Shown here piece by piece: positions 54,356 through 64,000 of a stretch of 64,000 nt of DNA. Numbering within the stretch: position 1 is the first letter of the stretch; the number at the start of each line of letters is the position of its first letter. Source of the stretch: Novosphingobium sp. G106. Lineage in GTDB: Bacteria; Pseudomonadota; Alphaproteobacteria; Sphingomonadales; Sphingomonadaceae. Position numbers and translations under genes: made by a program. Location: assembly GCF_019075875.1 (NCBI RefSeq), contig NZ_JAHOOZ010000001.1, forward strand, positions 2,852,001-2,916,000, written 5' to 3'. A model generated the notes under the pieces. It had not been told where the DNA came from. It saw only the letters and a list, made by a program, of their open reading frames with translations, and did no database searches.

Positions 54356-55009
54356 ATGGCAACAAGCGCCGAACTGGCATCCTCTCCCGCTACCAATGAC
54401 GACGCGGCGGAATGCGCCCGCAAGCAGAGCATACTCAATGCAGCCTATGCGCTGCTCGACGAAGAGGGGCTCGACGGTCTGACCATCCGCGCCATGCTGA
54501 AGCGCACGGGCCTTGCACGCCGGGCCTTTTACGAACGTTTCGCCGGCAAGGACGACCTCGTTCTCGCGGTTTTCGAAGCGACGCTGAAGCAGGCGGCCGA
54601 CTTCTTCGCGGAACAGGTCCAGGCGGAACCTGATCCCGTCAGCCAGCTTCGCACGATCGTCTATGGGCTGGTTACCGGTGCGCAGCCAGACGTCGGCGGC
54701 ATTGGCATCCGCCGCGTTTCCGCGATCGTACGCGAGCACATGCGGCTGGCACAGACGCGCCCGGCCGAACTCGATCACGCGCTCGCACCCCTGCTCGGGG
54801 TCATTGCCGATCGGGTCAGCGCAGGCATCCGTGCAGGACTGCTGCGCAATGCCGATCCCGCGCTACAAGCCCTGCTGATCTACAATCTGATCGCCAGCAC
54901 CGTTCATATCGACCTGCTCATGCAGGAGAGCGGCGAAGCGGTGAGCTACCGCCGGCAGCGGCTGGCGGACGAGATCTGGGAATTCTGCCGCCGCGCGATC
55001 GTCGCCTAG
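54356..55009 (+). CDS. TetR-family regulator
   Basis: A 217-aa regulator. Helix-turn-helix SILNAAYALLDEEGLDGLTIRAMLKRTGLARRAFYERFAGKDDL (about 25-68), then an all-helical ligand domain. It is divergent from the ferredoxin-P450 pair with a perfect inverted repeat between, and 37 bp ahead of an SDR gene, so it probably controls both. Confidence 0.88.
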   Translation: MATSAELASSPATNDDAAECARKQSILNAAYALLDEEGLDGLTIRAMLKRTGLARRAFYERFAGKDDLVLAVFEATLKQAADFFAEQVQAEPDPVSQLRTIVYGLVTGAQPDVGGIGIRRVSAIVREHMRLAQTRPAELDHALAPLLGVIADRVSAGIRAGLLRNADPALQALLIYNLIASTVHIDLLMQESGEAVSYRRQRLADEIWEFCRRAIVA

Positions 55010-55046
55010 TCGCCGATCCCGCAGCGGGATCGGGAGAAGGTGACGA

Positions 55047-55826
55047 ATGGAACAGGAACTCGCGGGCAAGACCGCGCTGGTTACGGGCGGCGGTCGCGGC
55101 ATCGGCCGCGCCATGGCGGAGAAGCTGGCCTCGGCCGGTGCGATCGTCGCGGTCAACTATGCCGGCAACCACGCCGCGGCCGAAGACACGGTGCGCGCGA
55201 TCGAGGCAGCCGGCGGCAAGGCCTTCACCGTTCAGGCCAAGATCGGCGAGCCGGGCGAGATCGAGAAGCTGATCGCCGCACTCGATGCCGAGTTCACCAA
55301 GCGAACCGGCGACGCCGATGGCAATTGGGGCATCGACATCCTGGTCAACAACATCGGCGGCGGCGACTATGCCACGATCCTCGACAGCAACGACGCGCTC
55401 TACGACCAGACCTTCAGCAACAACGTCCGCGGGCCTTTCCTGCTGACGCGCGCGCTCTATCACCACATCCGCGACCACGGCCGGATCATCAACATCTCGT
55501 CGACCGGATCGCGGCTGACCGATCCCGGCATCATCGTCTATTCGATGGCCAAGGCCGCGGTCGAAGCCTTCACCCGCGTCCTGGCGCAGGACATGGGCGG
55601 CCGCGGCATCACCGTGAATGCCGTCTCGCCGGGCTTCACCGCGGGTGAGACCAACCTCCACGTCACCGAGGATCCCGAGCTGGCCAAGGGCGTGATCGAC
55701 AACACCGCACTGCGCCGCTTCGGCCAGCCGGAGGAGATCGCCGACATCGTCTATGCGCTCGCCTCACCGCTAGGCCGCTGGATCACCGCACAGACGATCG
55801 ACGCCAGCGGCGGGTTCAAGCTGTAA
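55047..55826 (+). CDS. Short-chain dehydrogenase/reductase
   Basis: A 259-aa SDR. TGGGRGIG cofactor loop, NNIGG, Ser in ISSTGS, and YSMAK. It resembles 3-oxoacyl-ACP reductase-like SDRs. Ribosome site GGGAGAAGG before ATG 55047. Shares a transcript with the TetR gene. Confidence 0.88.
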   Translation: MEQELAGKTALVTGGGRGIGRAMAEKLASAGAIVAVNYAGNHAAAEDTVRAIEAAGGKAFTVQAKIGEPGEIEKLIAALDAEFTKRTGDADGNWGIDILVNNIGGGDYATILDSNDALYDQTFSNNVRGPFLLTRALYHHIRDHGRIINISSTGSRLTDPGIIVYSMAKAAVEAFTRVLAQDMGGRGITVNAVSPGFTAGETNLHVTEDPELAKGVIDNTALRRFGQPEEIADIVYALASPLGRWITAQTIDASGGFKL

Positions 55827-55844
55827 GGCCTGAATCCGGCCCGC

Positions 55845-56675
55845 TCAGGCGATGATCGGGAAGCTCTCGTCGGGGAACTTGCCGTAGGGAGTCATCTTGT
55901 GCGCGGCGGGATCGAAGGCCTCGGGCGGGGCGCCGTTCCAGCGGGCGTCGGCGGGCTGCGGCAGCACAAGATAGGCCCAGCGCGGCCGGTCGAGCTGGTT
56001 CGAGCCGGCACCGTGGACCGTCAGGTGCGTGTGCACGGTGATGTCGCCGAGCTCGTAGTCGATCTGCGGGCTTTCCTCGCAGTCGCGCAGCTCGGGCCAG
56101 ACGTCGCGGATATCCTTGCCGTCGTAGGCCGTGTAGTTCCCGAGCACGCCCAACTTGTGCGAGCCGTTGAGGAACGACATCGTCCCCGCTTCCGGTCCAT
56201 AGCGTTCGAGCGGAATCCAGAAGGTCATGCCACCGGTGCGGTCGACAGCGAAGGTGATGTAGTCCTGGTGGAAGCTGGTCGGGCCGTTGCCCTGGTTCCT
56301 GGTCTTCTTCGCCGCGGGCAGCTTGGGCGCGAAGAAATCGTTGAACAGCCGCACCCCGGCATGCGCCTTGCGATCCATCAGCGCCTTGGCCGCCTGGCCT
56401 ATCCCCTCGAACACCGGCTTGATCCGCTCGTCGTTGTAGCCCGAGGCGGCGAATGCGTTGAAATAGGGCTGGTCGATGCCATACGGCGGGTTGCTGTCGC
56501 CATCCTCGCCCATCAGCTCCTTGGCCTTAGTCAGCATCGCCGCGATCATCTCGGGCGCGATGAAGCGCCGCAGCTGGACCCAGCCCTTCTCCCTGTAGTG
56601 CGCGACTTCCTCGGCCGTGACGGCGCGACAGAAGCTGGCCCCAATATCTTGCTGGGAAATGGTCTCGGTGGTCAT
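55845..56675 (-). CDS. Phytanoyl-CoA dioxygenase (PhyH) family protein
   Basis: A 276-aa Fe(II)/2-oxoglutarate oxygenase. Iron ligands His and Asp in SFHQDYITF (about 134-142), distal His in THLTVHGAGSNQ, 2OG Arg in DRPRWAY. PhyH proteins hydroxylate acyl-CoA or other natural products next to a carbonyl. Last gene of a five-gene run (AKR, hydrolase, amidohydrolase, VOC, PhyH), 10 bp after the VOC gene. Confidence 0.87.
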   Translation of the reverse strand: MTTETISQQDIGASFCRAVTAEEVAHYREKGWVQLRRFIAPEMIAAMLTKAKELMGEDGDSNPPYGIDQPYFNAFAASGYNDERIKPVFEGIGQAAKALMDRKAHAGVRLFNDFFAPKLPAAKKTRNQGNGPTSFHQDYITFAVDRTGGMTFWIPLERYGPEAGTMSFLNGSHKLGVLGNYTAYDGKDIRDVWPELRDCEESPQIDYELGDITVHTHLTVHGAGSNQLDRPRWAYLVLPQPADARWNGAPPEAFDPAAHKMTPYGKFPDESFPIIA

Positions 56676-56685
56676 GGGTTAGTCC

Positions 56686-57213
56686 TTATCCCAGGGTCCG
56701 GATCGGATCGCTGCCGTCCCAACCTTCGGAGGCGGCGCGGATCTGGCCGAAGACCATTTCGGCAACGGGGTTGGCGGTGACGAGTTCGGTCAGGAAGCCG
56801 AGCGTCTTGGTGGTGTCGATATAGCAGGTGCGGGCACCCATCATCAGGCCTTCGAAGGCCATCTCGCCGCCCTTGAGCGCGGCTTCGCGCTCGCCGTCGT
56901 AGTCGGTGCAGTAGAGCCCGGTGTGATGGAAACCGGATTGGCCGAACGGCACCACGTCGGTCCACAGCCCCGGCTCGTCGGACAGTGGCTGGATCAGTTC
57001 GATCTGCATGTCGCCGTGCTGGCCGATCGCCGCGCGGCAGGGCTTCACGTCCTCGGCGCGGCCGCGGTAGACACTCTCGGTGAAATGCAGTTCCTCGAAC
57101 ACGAAGAACGGGCCCGCCCCCGCCGTGCGCACCCAGCCTTCGATCGCCTCTTCGAGGCTCGGTACGACGAAGGCGAGCTGCATGTAGTTCTTGTTGCGCA
57201 GAGCGGGAATCAT
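56686..57213 (-). CDS. VOC/glyoxalase-like metal enzyme
   Basis: A 175-aa protein of the vicinal-oxygen-chelate superfamily: two beta-alpha-beta modules, MQLAFVVPSLEEAIEGWV at the start, MQIELIQPL, and SGFHHTGLYCTDYD with His metal ligands. This type resembles methylmalonyl-CoA epimerase/lactoylglutathione-lyase-like proteins. Overlaps the amidohydrolase stop by 4 bp (ATGA at 57210-57213). Confidence 0.82.
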   Translation of the reverse strand: MIPALRNKNYMQLAFVVPSLEEAIEGWVRTAGAGPFFVFEELHFTESVYRGRAEDVKPCRAAIGQHGDMQIELIQPLSDEPGLWTDVVPFGQSGFHHTGLYCTDYDGEREAALKGGEMAFEGLMMGARTCYIDTTKTLGFLTELVTANPVAEMVFGQIRAASEGWDGSDPIRTLG

Positions 57214-58499
57214 GCGGCGACCTCTGTGATGAGCGAACGGGGAGCGGCCGGCTCGCACTGGAGCCGGTCGATGGTGAACCTGCCGTCGCGGATGACGGCT
57301 TTAAGGTGCTCGTTCGGCCGCGCAAGAATCGACAGGTCGGCCAGCGGATCGCCATCGACGACGATAAGATCGGCCAGCGCCCCAGCCTCGATCACGCCCA
57401 GCCGGTCGCGCCCGCCGGTCAGCACCTCGCCGGCATTGGCCGTACCCCAGGCCAGCACTTCCGCCGGCGAAAGCCCCTCGATATCGGCGTAGTAGGCGAA
57501 CTCGCGGCCATAGTTGCCGACCTGATGATCGAGCGGATCGTCGGGGATCACGTCGCGGAATACGCCGCTGTAATCGTCGCCGATCAGGATTTTCACGCCG
57601 GCCTTCTGCGCCTTCGGCAGCATTGCTCTGACATGGTCATAGAGCTCCTGCATCCGCGCATCGCCCCAGCCGAGCTGGAGCAGGCACTTGGGATAGATCA
57701 GGCTCGGCACCCAGCAGGTGCCTTTCTCGGCCATCAGCGCGATCAGCTCGTCGTCGATCTCATCGCCGTGATCGATGATGTCGACGCCGAGCTCAACGCA
57801 TTCGCGGATCATCGCCTTGTCGGCGCAATGCGCGCGGACCTTGGCGCCGCGATGGTGCGCCGCCTGGACGGCCGCCTCGATCTCGTCGCGCTCCATGTTG
57901 CGCGGGACCGGACCGGGAAAGCCGTGGCCCGCGCTGGTGAACAGCTTGATCGTCTCGGCGCCCCGACGGATCAGCTGGCGTACCATCTTGCGCATTTCGT
58001 CCGGCCCGTCGACGAAGACGTCGGTACCCGGCGTCGCCATCTCGCGCCACCAGTTCTTCGAATGATTGAGATCGCCCGTCGTGCCGATGTGCATCGAACA
58101 GGCGCGCAACCGTGGCCCGGGGATGATCCCCTGCTCGATCGCCATCTTGAGCTGGGCGTCGATGTCGTGCCCTGCCGTCGCGCCGACATAGCCGGTGAAG
58201 CCGCTTTCCAGCAGCACCCGGCAGTTGCGCACGCCGATCGCCATGAGCACACCCGGCGGCAGCTCCTTGCCCAGCGGCTCACCGGCGAAGCCCTGGGCCA
58301 GGGTGAACTTGTAGAAGTCCGGATGGAAATGGCAGGTGATGAGCCCGGGCATCAAGGTCATCCCGCCTAGGTCGATCGCTTCACCTTCGGCCGGCCCCTG
58401 CGTGACCGAGGCGATGCGATTGCCTTCGAGCACCACGGTATGCAACCCCGGCAAGGCCTGGCGGCCGTCGAAGATCCGGGCGTTGGTGAAGCTGGTCAT
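57210..58499 (-). CDS. Imidazolonepropionase-like amidohydrolase
   Basis: A 429-aa amidohydrolase_1 enzyme. Metal motif TCHFHPD (the HxH, about 56-62), Lys ligand in ETIKLFTSAG, VRAHCADK and IIDHGDEID further His ligands, and Asp in LIGDDYSG. The end GALADLIVVDGDPLADLS is the family close. Substrate is an amide/lactam/ester ring or side chain, unknown. Coupled with VOC downstream and 18 bp after the alpha/beta hydrolase. Confidence 0.87.
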   Translation of the reverse strand: MTSFTNARIFDGRQALPGLHTVVLEGNRIASVTQGPAEGEAIDLGGMTLMPGLITCHFHPDFYKFTLAQGFAGEPLGKELPPGVLMAIGVRNCRVLLESGFTGYVGATAGHDIDAQLKMAIEQGIIPGPRLRACSMHIGTTGDLNHSKNWWREMATPGTDVFVDGPDEMRKMVRQLIRRGAETIKLFTSAGHGFPGPVPRNMERDEIEAAVQAAHHRGAKVRAHCADKAMIRECVELGVDIIDHGDEIDDELIALMAEKGTCWVPSLIYPKCLLQLGWGDARMQELYDHVRAMLPKAQKAGVKILIGDDYSGVFRDVIPDDPLDHQVGNYGREFAYYADIEGLSPAEVLAWGTANAGEVLTGGRDRLGVIEAGALADLIVVDGDPLADLSILARPNEHLKAVIRDGRFTIDRLQCEPAAPRSLITEVAA

Positions 58500-58517
58500 A
58501 TCCTCTCTCTCGCCCCT

Positions 58518-60388
<1,871 letters not shown>

Positions 60389-60449
60389 TTAGAACGAGAC
60401 TCCGCCCTTTTCCAAAGATTGGCGCGGCAGGGTGAGGAGAGAATTCAAA

Positions 60450-61286
60450 ATGGCGAATGAACTGGCGGGCAAAGTGGCGATCGTCACCGGCGGATCGCGC
60501 GGCCTGGGCCGCGGCATGGTCGAGCTTTTCGTCGAGGAAGGCGCGAAAGTCGTCATTGCCGACCTGCTCGAATACGAAGGGCGCGAACTCGCCTCGCAGA
60601 TCGGCGACGGAGTACGCTTCCGCAAGACCGACGTGTCGAGCCGCGACGACGTGCAGGGCCTGATCGACTTCGCCGTCTCCGAATTCGGCGGCCTCCATGC
60701 GCTCGTCAACAACGCCGGCCTGTCCGACAATGCCTACGGCTCGCTGCTCGAAGCCGATTTCGATGCTTTCGAGCGGGTGATGGCGGTCAATGTCAAAGGC
60801 GTGATGCTGGGCACCCAGATCGCCGCGCGGCATATGGCGAACAACGGCGGCGGCTCGATCACCAACGTCTCGTCGATCAGCGGCATCCAGCCGGGCTTCG
60901 GTTTCTTCAACTACCGCGCCTCGAAGGCGGCCGTGGTGAACTTCACCCAGACCGCGGCGATCGAGCTCGGCGTCAACCTGATCCGCGTCAACTGCATCTG
61001 CCCGGGCAACATCCCGACGCCGATGGGCACCTACGCCGCCTCGGATGACGACGAGCAGGCGCGTCGCATCCAGGAGGCCGTTGCCGAAGTCCGCATGGGC
61101 TGGCAGCCGCTCAAGCGTCAGGGGTCCCCGCGCGACATCGCCGAGGCCGCGCTGTTTCTCGCCAGCGACCGCTCCCGCCAGGTCAGCGGCCAGGTCCTTT
61201 CGGTCGACGGCGCCGCCACTGCCGGCATGGCCAAGAGCCTGATCGCCGAGATCATGGAAGCGCGGGCGCGGGTGGAAGCGCAGTAG
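60450..61286 (+). CDS. Short-chain dehydrogenase/reductase
   Basis: A 278-aa SDR. TGGSRGLG, NNAG, Ser in SSISG, YRASK. ATG 60450 follows GAGGAGAG. Similar to the SDR at 39904 in the AARHMA and RQGSPRDIAEAALFLASDR parts. Alone on the plus strand, divergent from the AKR operon and 4 bp from the convergent binding-protein gene. Confidence 0.89.
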   Translation: MANELAGKVAIVTGGSRGLGRGMVELFVEEGAKVVIADLLEYEGRELASQIGDGVRFRKTDVSSRDDVQGLIDFAVSEFGGLHALVNNAGLSDNAYGSLLEADFDAFERVMAVNVKGVMLGTQIAARHMANNGGGSITNVSSISGIQPGFGFFNYRASKAAVVNFTQTAAIELGVNLIRVNCICPGNIPTPMGTYAASDDDEQARRIQEAVAEVRMGWQPLKRQGSPRDIAEAALFLASDRSRQVSGQVLSVDGAATAGMAKSLIAEIMEARARVEAQ

Positions 61287-61290
61287 GTTC

Positions 61291-62403
61291 TCAATCCCAG
61301 CCGAACCGGTCGACCAGCCGCGAGGTCTTGCCGTCCGGATCGAGCTGGCGCGCGACGAGGTAACCCGCGCCCATCCAGCCGCGGCGTGTCCACTTGCCGA
61401 ACGACAGCCGCGTCCCCGGCGCGCCCGAGGCGGCGGGGACCATCTTCACCCGCTCTAGCGCGTCGCGCACGCCGCGCGGCGTCAGCGGATGGGCGTCGGC
61501 GAAGGCCTGGAGCAGTACCGTAGCGAGATCGCGGTTGACCACGGGCACGCAATATTCGGGACGGCGCCCGTAGGCCGCAGCGAATTCGTCGAGGAAGGCC
61601 TGCCCCACCTTGTTGCCCTCGTCGTACTGGTCGAGCCCGGTCCAGCCGACAATCGCCTGCCACATCGCCGGATTGATCCAGGCGTTCTGGAAAGCCGTGC
61701 CCATGTAGCGCGGCGGATCCCAGCCAAGCGCTTTGAGCGCCGGGTTCACCTGAACCACACCGAAGCCGAATCCGCAGTGGACCAGCGCATCGGGCTTGAC
61801 GTCATGAAGTCGCCATATCGCCTCGCCGACATCCTGCGCGGTCTGGGCGATCTGCTGCTCGCCGACGATGCGGAGGCCCTGCTCGCGCGCCGCCTTGCGG
61901 AAATTGCGCGCGTAGGATTCACCGATCAGTGACTGCTCAATAATCACGCCGACGCTCTTGTGGCCCTGCTTGGCGATCAGGTGCGCCCAGTAGATGGGCT
62001 CGTCGGTCATCGAACCCTGCGGCAAAGCAAAGGTCCATTCGCCGAGCCAGTCGTCGGCACCGCAGACGCTGATCGCGGGCACGCGGAAGCGCTCCTCGAT
62101 CGCCTCGCGCATCGGCACCGCGTTATCGGTGATCGCCGGACCGAACACGGCAAGGCAGCCTTCGTCGACCAGTTCGCCATAAGCATCGATCACCGCCTTG
62201 ACCGTACCCTTGGGCAGCCCTTCGACCTCGCGGAAGACGATCTCGACATCGCGGTCGATCACCCCGCGCTCGCGGCCCTGCCGGAAGACCAGCGCGAAGG
62301 AGTCGGTCAGGTCGTTGAGCTGGTCGCGCGGGAAGCCGGGGGGAAGCTTGAAATCGAACAGATAGCCCAGCTTGATCGGCTCTGCATGGCTTTCGTAGCT
62401 CAT
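61291..62403 (-). CDS. Type 1 periplasmic-binding-fold protein without a signal peptide
   Basis: A 370-aa protein of the leucine/branched-chain amino acid binding class. IKLGYLFDFKLPPGFP, LAVFGPAITDNAV, VPAISVCGADDW, VGVIIEQSLIGESYARNF and PDALVHCGFGFGVV follow the two-lobe pattern. No signal peptide: the start MSYESHAEPIKLGYLFDF runs straight into the first beta strand. No liv permease or ATPase is beside it. It sits 22 bp after a P450 in the same operon, which suggests a cytoplasmic sensor or binding role (inference). Confidence 0.83.
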   Translation of the reverse strand: MSYESHAEPIKLGYLFDFKLPPGFPRDQLNDLTDSFALVFRQGRERGVIDRDVEIVFREVEGLPKGTVKAVIDAYGELVDEGCLAVFGPAITDNAVPMREAIEERFRVPAISVCGADDWLGEWTFALPQGSMTDEPIYWAHLIAKQGHKSVGVIIEQSLIGESYARNFRKAAREQGLRIVGEQQIAQTAQDVGEAIWRLHDVKPDALVHCGFGFGVVQVNPALKALGWDPPRYMGTAFQNAWINPAMWQAIVGWTGLDQYDEGNKVGQAFLDEFAAAYGRRPEYCVPVVNRDLATVLLQAFADAHPLTPRGVRDALERVKMVPAASGAPGTRLSFGKWTRRGWMGAGYLVARQLDPDGKTSRLVDRFGWD

Positions 62404-62425
62404 CGACGGCCCTCCCCAGCCTGTC

Positions 62426-63712
62426 CTACCTCCGCGTAAAGGTCAGCGGCAGCGTTTCCAGCGTCTGGCTGGCGAGCGTCGGCAGGTAGGTCAGTTCCTC
62501 CACCGGCACCGCCAGGCGGATGTCCTTCAGCCGCCGGATGAACTCTTGCGCCGCCAGCTTGATCTCCATCCGCGCCAGAGCGATGCCGACGCATTTGTGG
62601 ATGCCCGAGCCGAAAGTCAGGTTCGCGCCGACGTTGGGCCGCTCGATGTCGAGCTTGCGCGGGTCGGGGAACTTGGCGTCGTCGTCGTTCGCCGAGGCAT
62701 ACATCACGCAGATCTGCGACATTGCCGGGATCCTGGTGCCGCCGAGTTCGACGTCCTGCATCGCCGTGCGGAACAGGCCATGGACTGGCGGCTGCAGGCG
62801 CAGGACCTCCTCGACGAAGCGGTTCATCACGCGGTCGTTATCGACCTGCGGATGGAGCTCCTCGGCAAGGCCGGGCTGGGTCGCCAGGATCAGCAGGACA
62901 TTGGCGATCGCCGCTGCAGTGGTGTCATTGCCAGCAATCAAAAAACCGCGGATCGTCGAGACCTGTTCGTTGCGCGACAGCTTGGGATTCTCCCCGTCGG
63001 CCAGCTCGGCGTGGACGATGTCCGAGATCATGTCCTCACGCGGGTTACTCTCGCGATCCTCGATATAGCGGATGATGAAGTTCTGCAGGTCGCACATCTG
63101 CGCCGCGTTTTCGAGCATGCCCTCGCGTGTCTGCATGCGGCCGATCTGGTCGAGCACCGCCTTGGTCCAGACTGCCACCCGCTCGGCGCCGACTTCGGAC
63201 CAGTCGAAGCCGAGCTGTTCGGAAATGATCCGCGCCGTGAGTGGCCCGCCGATGTCGTTGATGCCGTCGCCGGAGCCGCGCTCGGCCAGCGGCTCGATCA
63301 AGTCGACCACCAGCTGGCGGATGCGCGGCTCCAGATGCTTGACGCGGTGTGCGGTGAAGGCCTTCTCGGTCAGCCGGCGCAGGCGCGTGTGGGCGGGCGG
63401 ATCGATCGCCAGGTCACGGATGAAGCCGCCGCCGTCGCGGTCCATGATCGCGGCGAATTCCTCGATGAAGCCGTTGCCGTAGCGATCCTGGTAACCGTGC
63501 TCGAGCGAATAGGTCTTGTCGTCGTGGAGCACGGCGATCGCGTCGGCGTAGCGGGTGACCAGGTAGAGATCGAGACCGGGGTCGTAATAGACCGGGTCTT
63601 CCCGCCTCAACGCGCGGTAGAACGGGAACGGGTTGTTGCGGATCGCTTCGTCGAGCCGGGTTTCGCCGCCCTTGAGTTCCATCGTGTCAGTTTCGGCCAA
63701 CGTCGTGGTCAT
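62426..63712 (-). CDS. Cytochrome P450
   Basis: A 428-aa P450. Heme loop FGSGIHKCVG with Cys374, I-helix LIAGNDTTAAAIAN, E-x-x-R in EEVLRL. ATG 63712 overlaps the stop of the SDR upstream (ATGA). Fourth P450 in the window, without its own ferredoxin. Confidence 0.9.
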   Translation of the reverse strand: MTTTLAETDTMELKGGETRLDEAIRNNPFPFYRALRREDPVYYDPGLDLYLVTRYADAIAVLHDDKTYSLEHGYQDRYGNGFIEEFAAIMDRDGGGFIRDLAIDPPAHTRLRRLTEKAFTAHRVKHLEPRIRQLVVDLIEPLAERGSGDGINDIGGPLTARIISEQLGFDWSEVGAERVAVWTKAVLDQIGRMQTREGMLENAAQMCDLQNFIIRYIEDRESNPREDMISDIVHAELADGENPKLSRNEQVSTIRGFLIAGNDTTAAAIANVLLILATQPGLAEELHPQVDNDRVMNRFVEEVLRLQPPVHGLFRTAMQDVELGGTRIPAMSQICVMYASANDDDAKFPDPRKLDIERPNVGANLTFGSGIHKCVGIALARMEIKLAAQEFIRRLKDIRLAVPVEELTYLPTLASQTLETLPLTFTRR

Positions 63713-64000
63713 TCGTCCACTCCATCGTAGGCGCGCAGGCCCCAGCCCGAGGTGTCCATCGTCGCCAGGCCGACGACGAGCGCGCCGTCGGTGTCCATGA
63801 CCGTCTGCCAGCGCTCGGCGATCGTCTCGATCGTGTGGTCGCGTTCGTTGAAGCCCGCCGAGCGCGCGATGTAGCAGCGCTGCACCTCGCCGCCGACCGA
63901 ATCGATGCATTCGCCGGTCACCGGGCAGTCCTCATGCGCGAGGAAGGCGACCGCCGGCGAGGACAGCTGCGGCGGCAGGTTCTGCTTGGCACTGGCCAGC
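63709..64000 (-). CDS. C-terminus of a short-chain dehydrogenase (partial)
   Basis: The last 96 residues of a protein continuing past the right edge. SPAVAFLAHEDCPVTGECI and SVGGEVQRCYIARSAGF are the end of SDRs like the (3R)-hydroxyacyl-CoA dehydrogenase part of peroxisomal multifunctional enzyme. A roughly 45-residue tail (ERDHTIETIAERWQTV...) follows. First gene, in this window, of the SDR > P450 > binding-protein operon. Confidence 0.82.
   Translation of the reverse strand, partial: LASAKQNLPPQLSSPAVAFLAHEDCPVTGECIDSVGGEVQRCYIARSAGFNERDHTIETIAERWQTVMDTDGALVVGLATMDTSGWGLRAYDGVDE

Overview
The window looks like chromosomal DNA from an alphaproteobacterium of the order Sphingomonadales (Novosphingobium/Sphingobium/Sphingomonas type). 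This rests on high GC, TonB-dependent receptors with a DIIVTA-type TonB box, an NDUFA12-like complex I subunit beside a DUF2155 lipoprotein and aat, and a dense accessory set of P450s, short-chain dehydrogenases (SDR), amidohydrolases and CoA-ester enzymes. No rRNA, CRISPR, insertion sequence or phage gene was seen. There is one RNA gene, tRNA-Trp(CCA).

Left part (1-7.5 kb): partial membrane protein, tRNA-Trp, aat, then a minus-strand run recX > DUF192 lipoprotein > NDUFA12-like > DUF2155 lipoprotein. A stand-alone fatty acyl-AMP ligase follows, then a three-gene TadE/TadG-like cassette without the rest of the Tad machinery. At 7.7-12.8 kb are four tandem MFS paralogues joined by three 4-bp ATGA overlaps. 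They are divergent from a TonB-dependent receptor (TBDR, 13.3-15.7 kb), with an operator-like palindrome between.

Middle (15.8-24.4 kb): a minus-strand operon tonB > manC > manA > acs, a Cys-type dienelactone hydrolase and a second TBDR.

Right part (24.4-64 kb) is a catabolic region. A plus-strand block holds CaiB/BaiF CoA-transferase > DUF35 protein > thiolase-fold protein, amidohydrolase, MFS and P450. Next come a TbpB-like lipoprotein, an AI-2E-type permease, an APH-fold kinase, an IclR regulator, a sulfotransferase, a P450, and a RamB-like regulator > isovaleryl-CoA dehydrogenase-like > SDR run. That run is divergent from isocitrate lyase and a 52-aa small gene. Further right are a second amidohydrolase, a TetR regulator with a large dyad operator, a MarR/MFS pair divergent from an EmrB-type exporter, a TauD-like dioxygenase, a ferredoxin/P450 pair divergent from TetR/SDR, a five-gene operon (AKR, alpha/beta hydrolase, amidohydrolase, VOC, PhyH), and an SDR/P450/signal-less binding-protein operon. 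The picture (inference) is uptake, hydroxylation, CoA activation and beta-oxidation-like breakdown of one or more hydrophobic compounds, ending in acetyl-CoA used through acs and the glyoxylate shunt. The substrate cannot be named from sequence.

Four genes (acs, manC, an APH kinase, an MFS transporter) each carry a single reading-frame break. Each break lies in a C/G run, which points to base-call errors or recent pseudogenes and should be settled before using these proteins.
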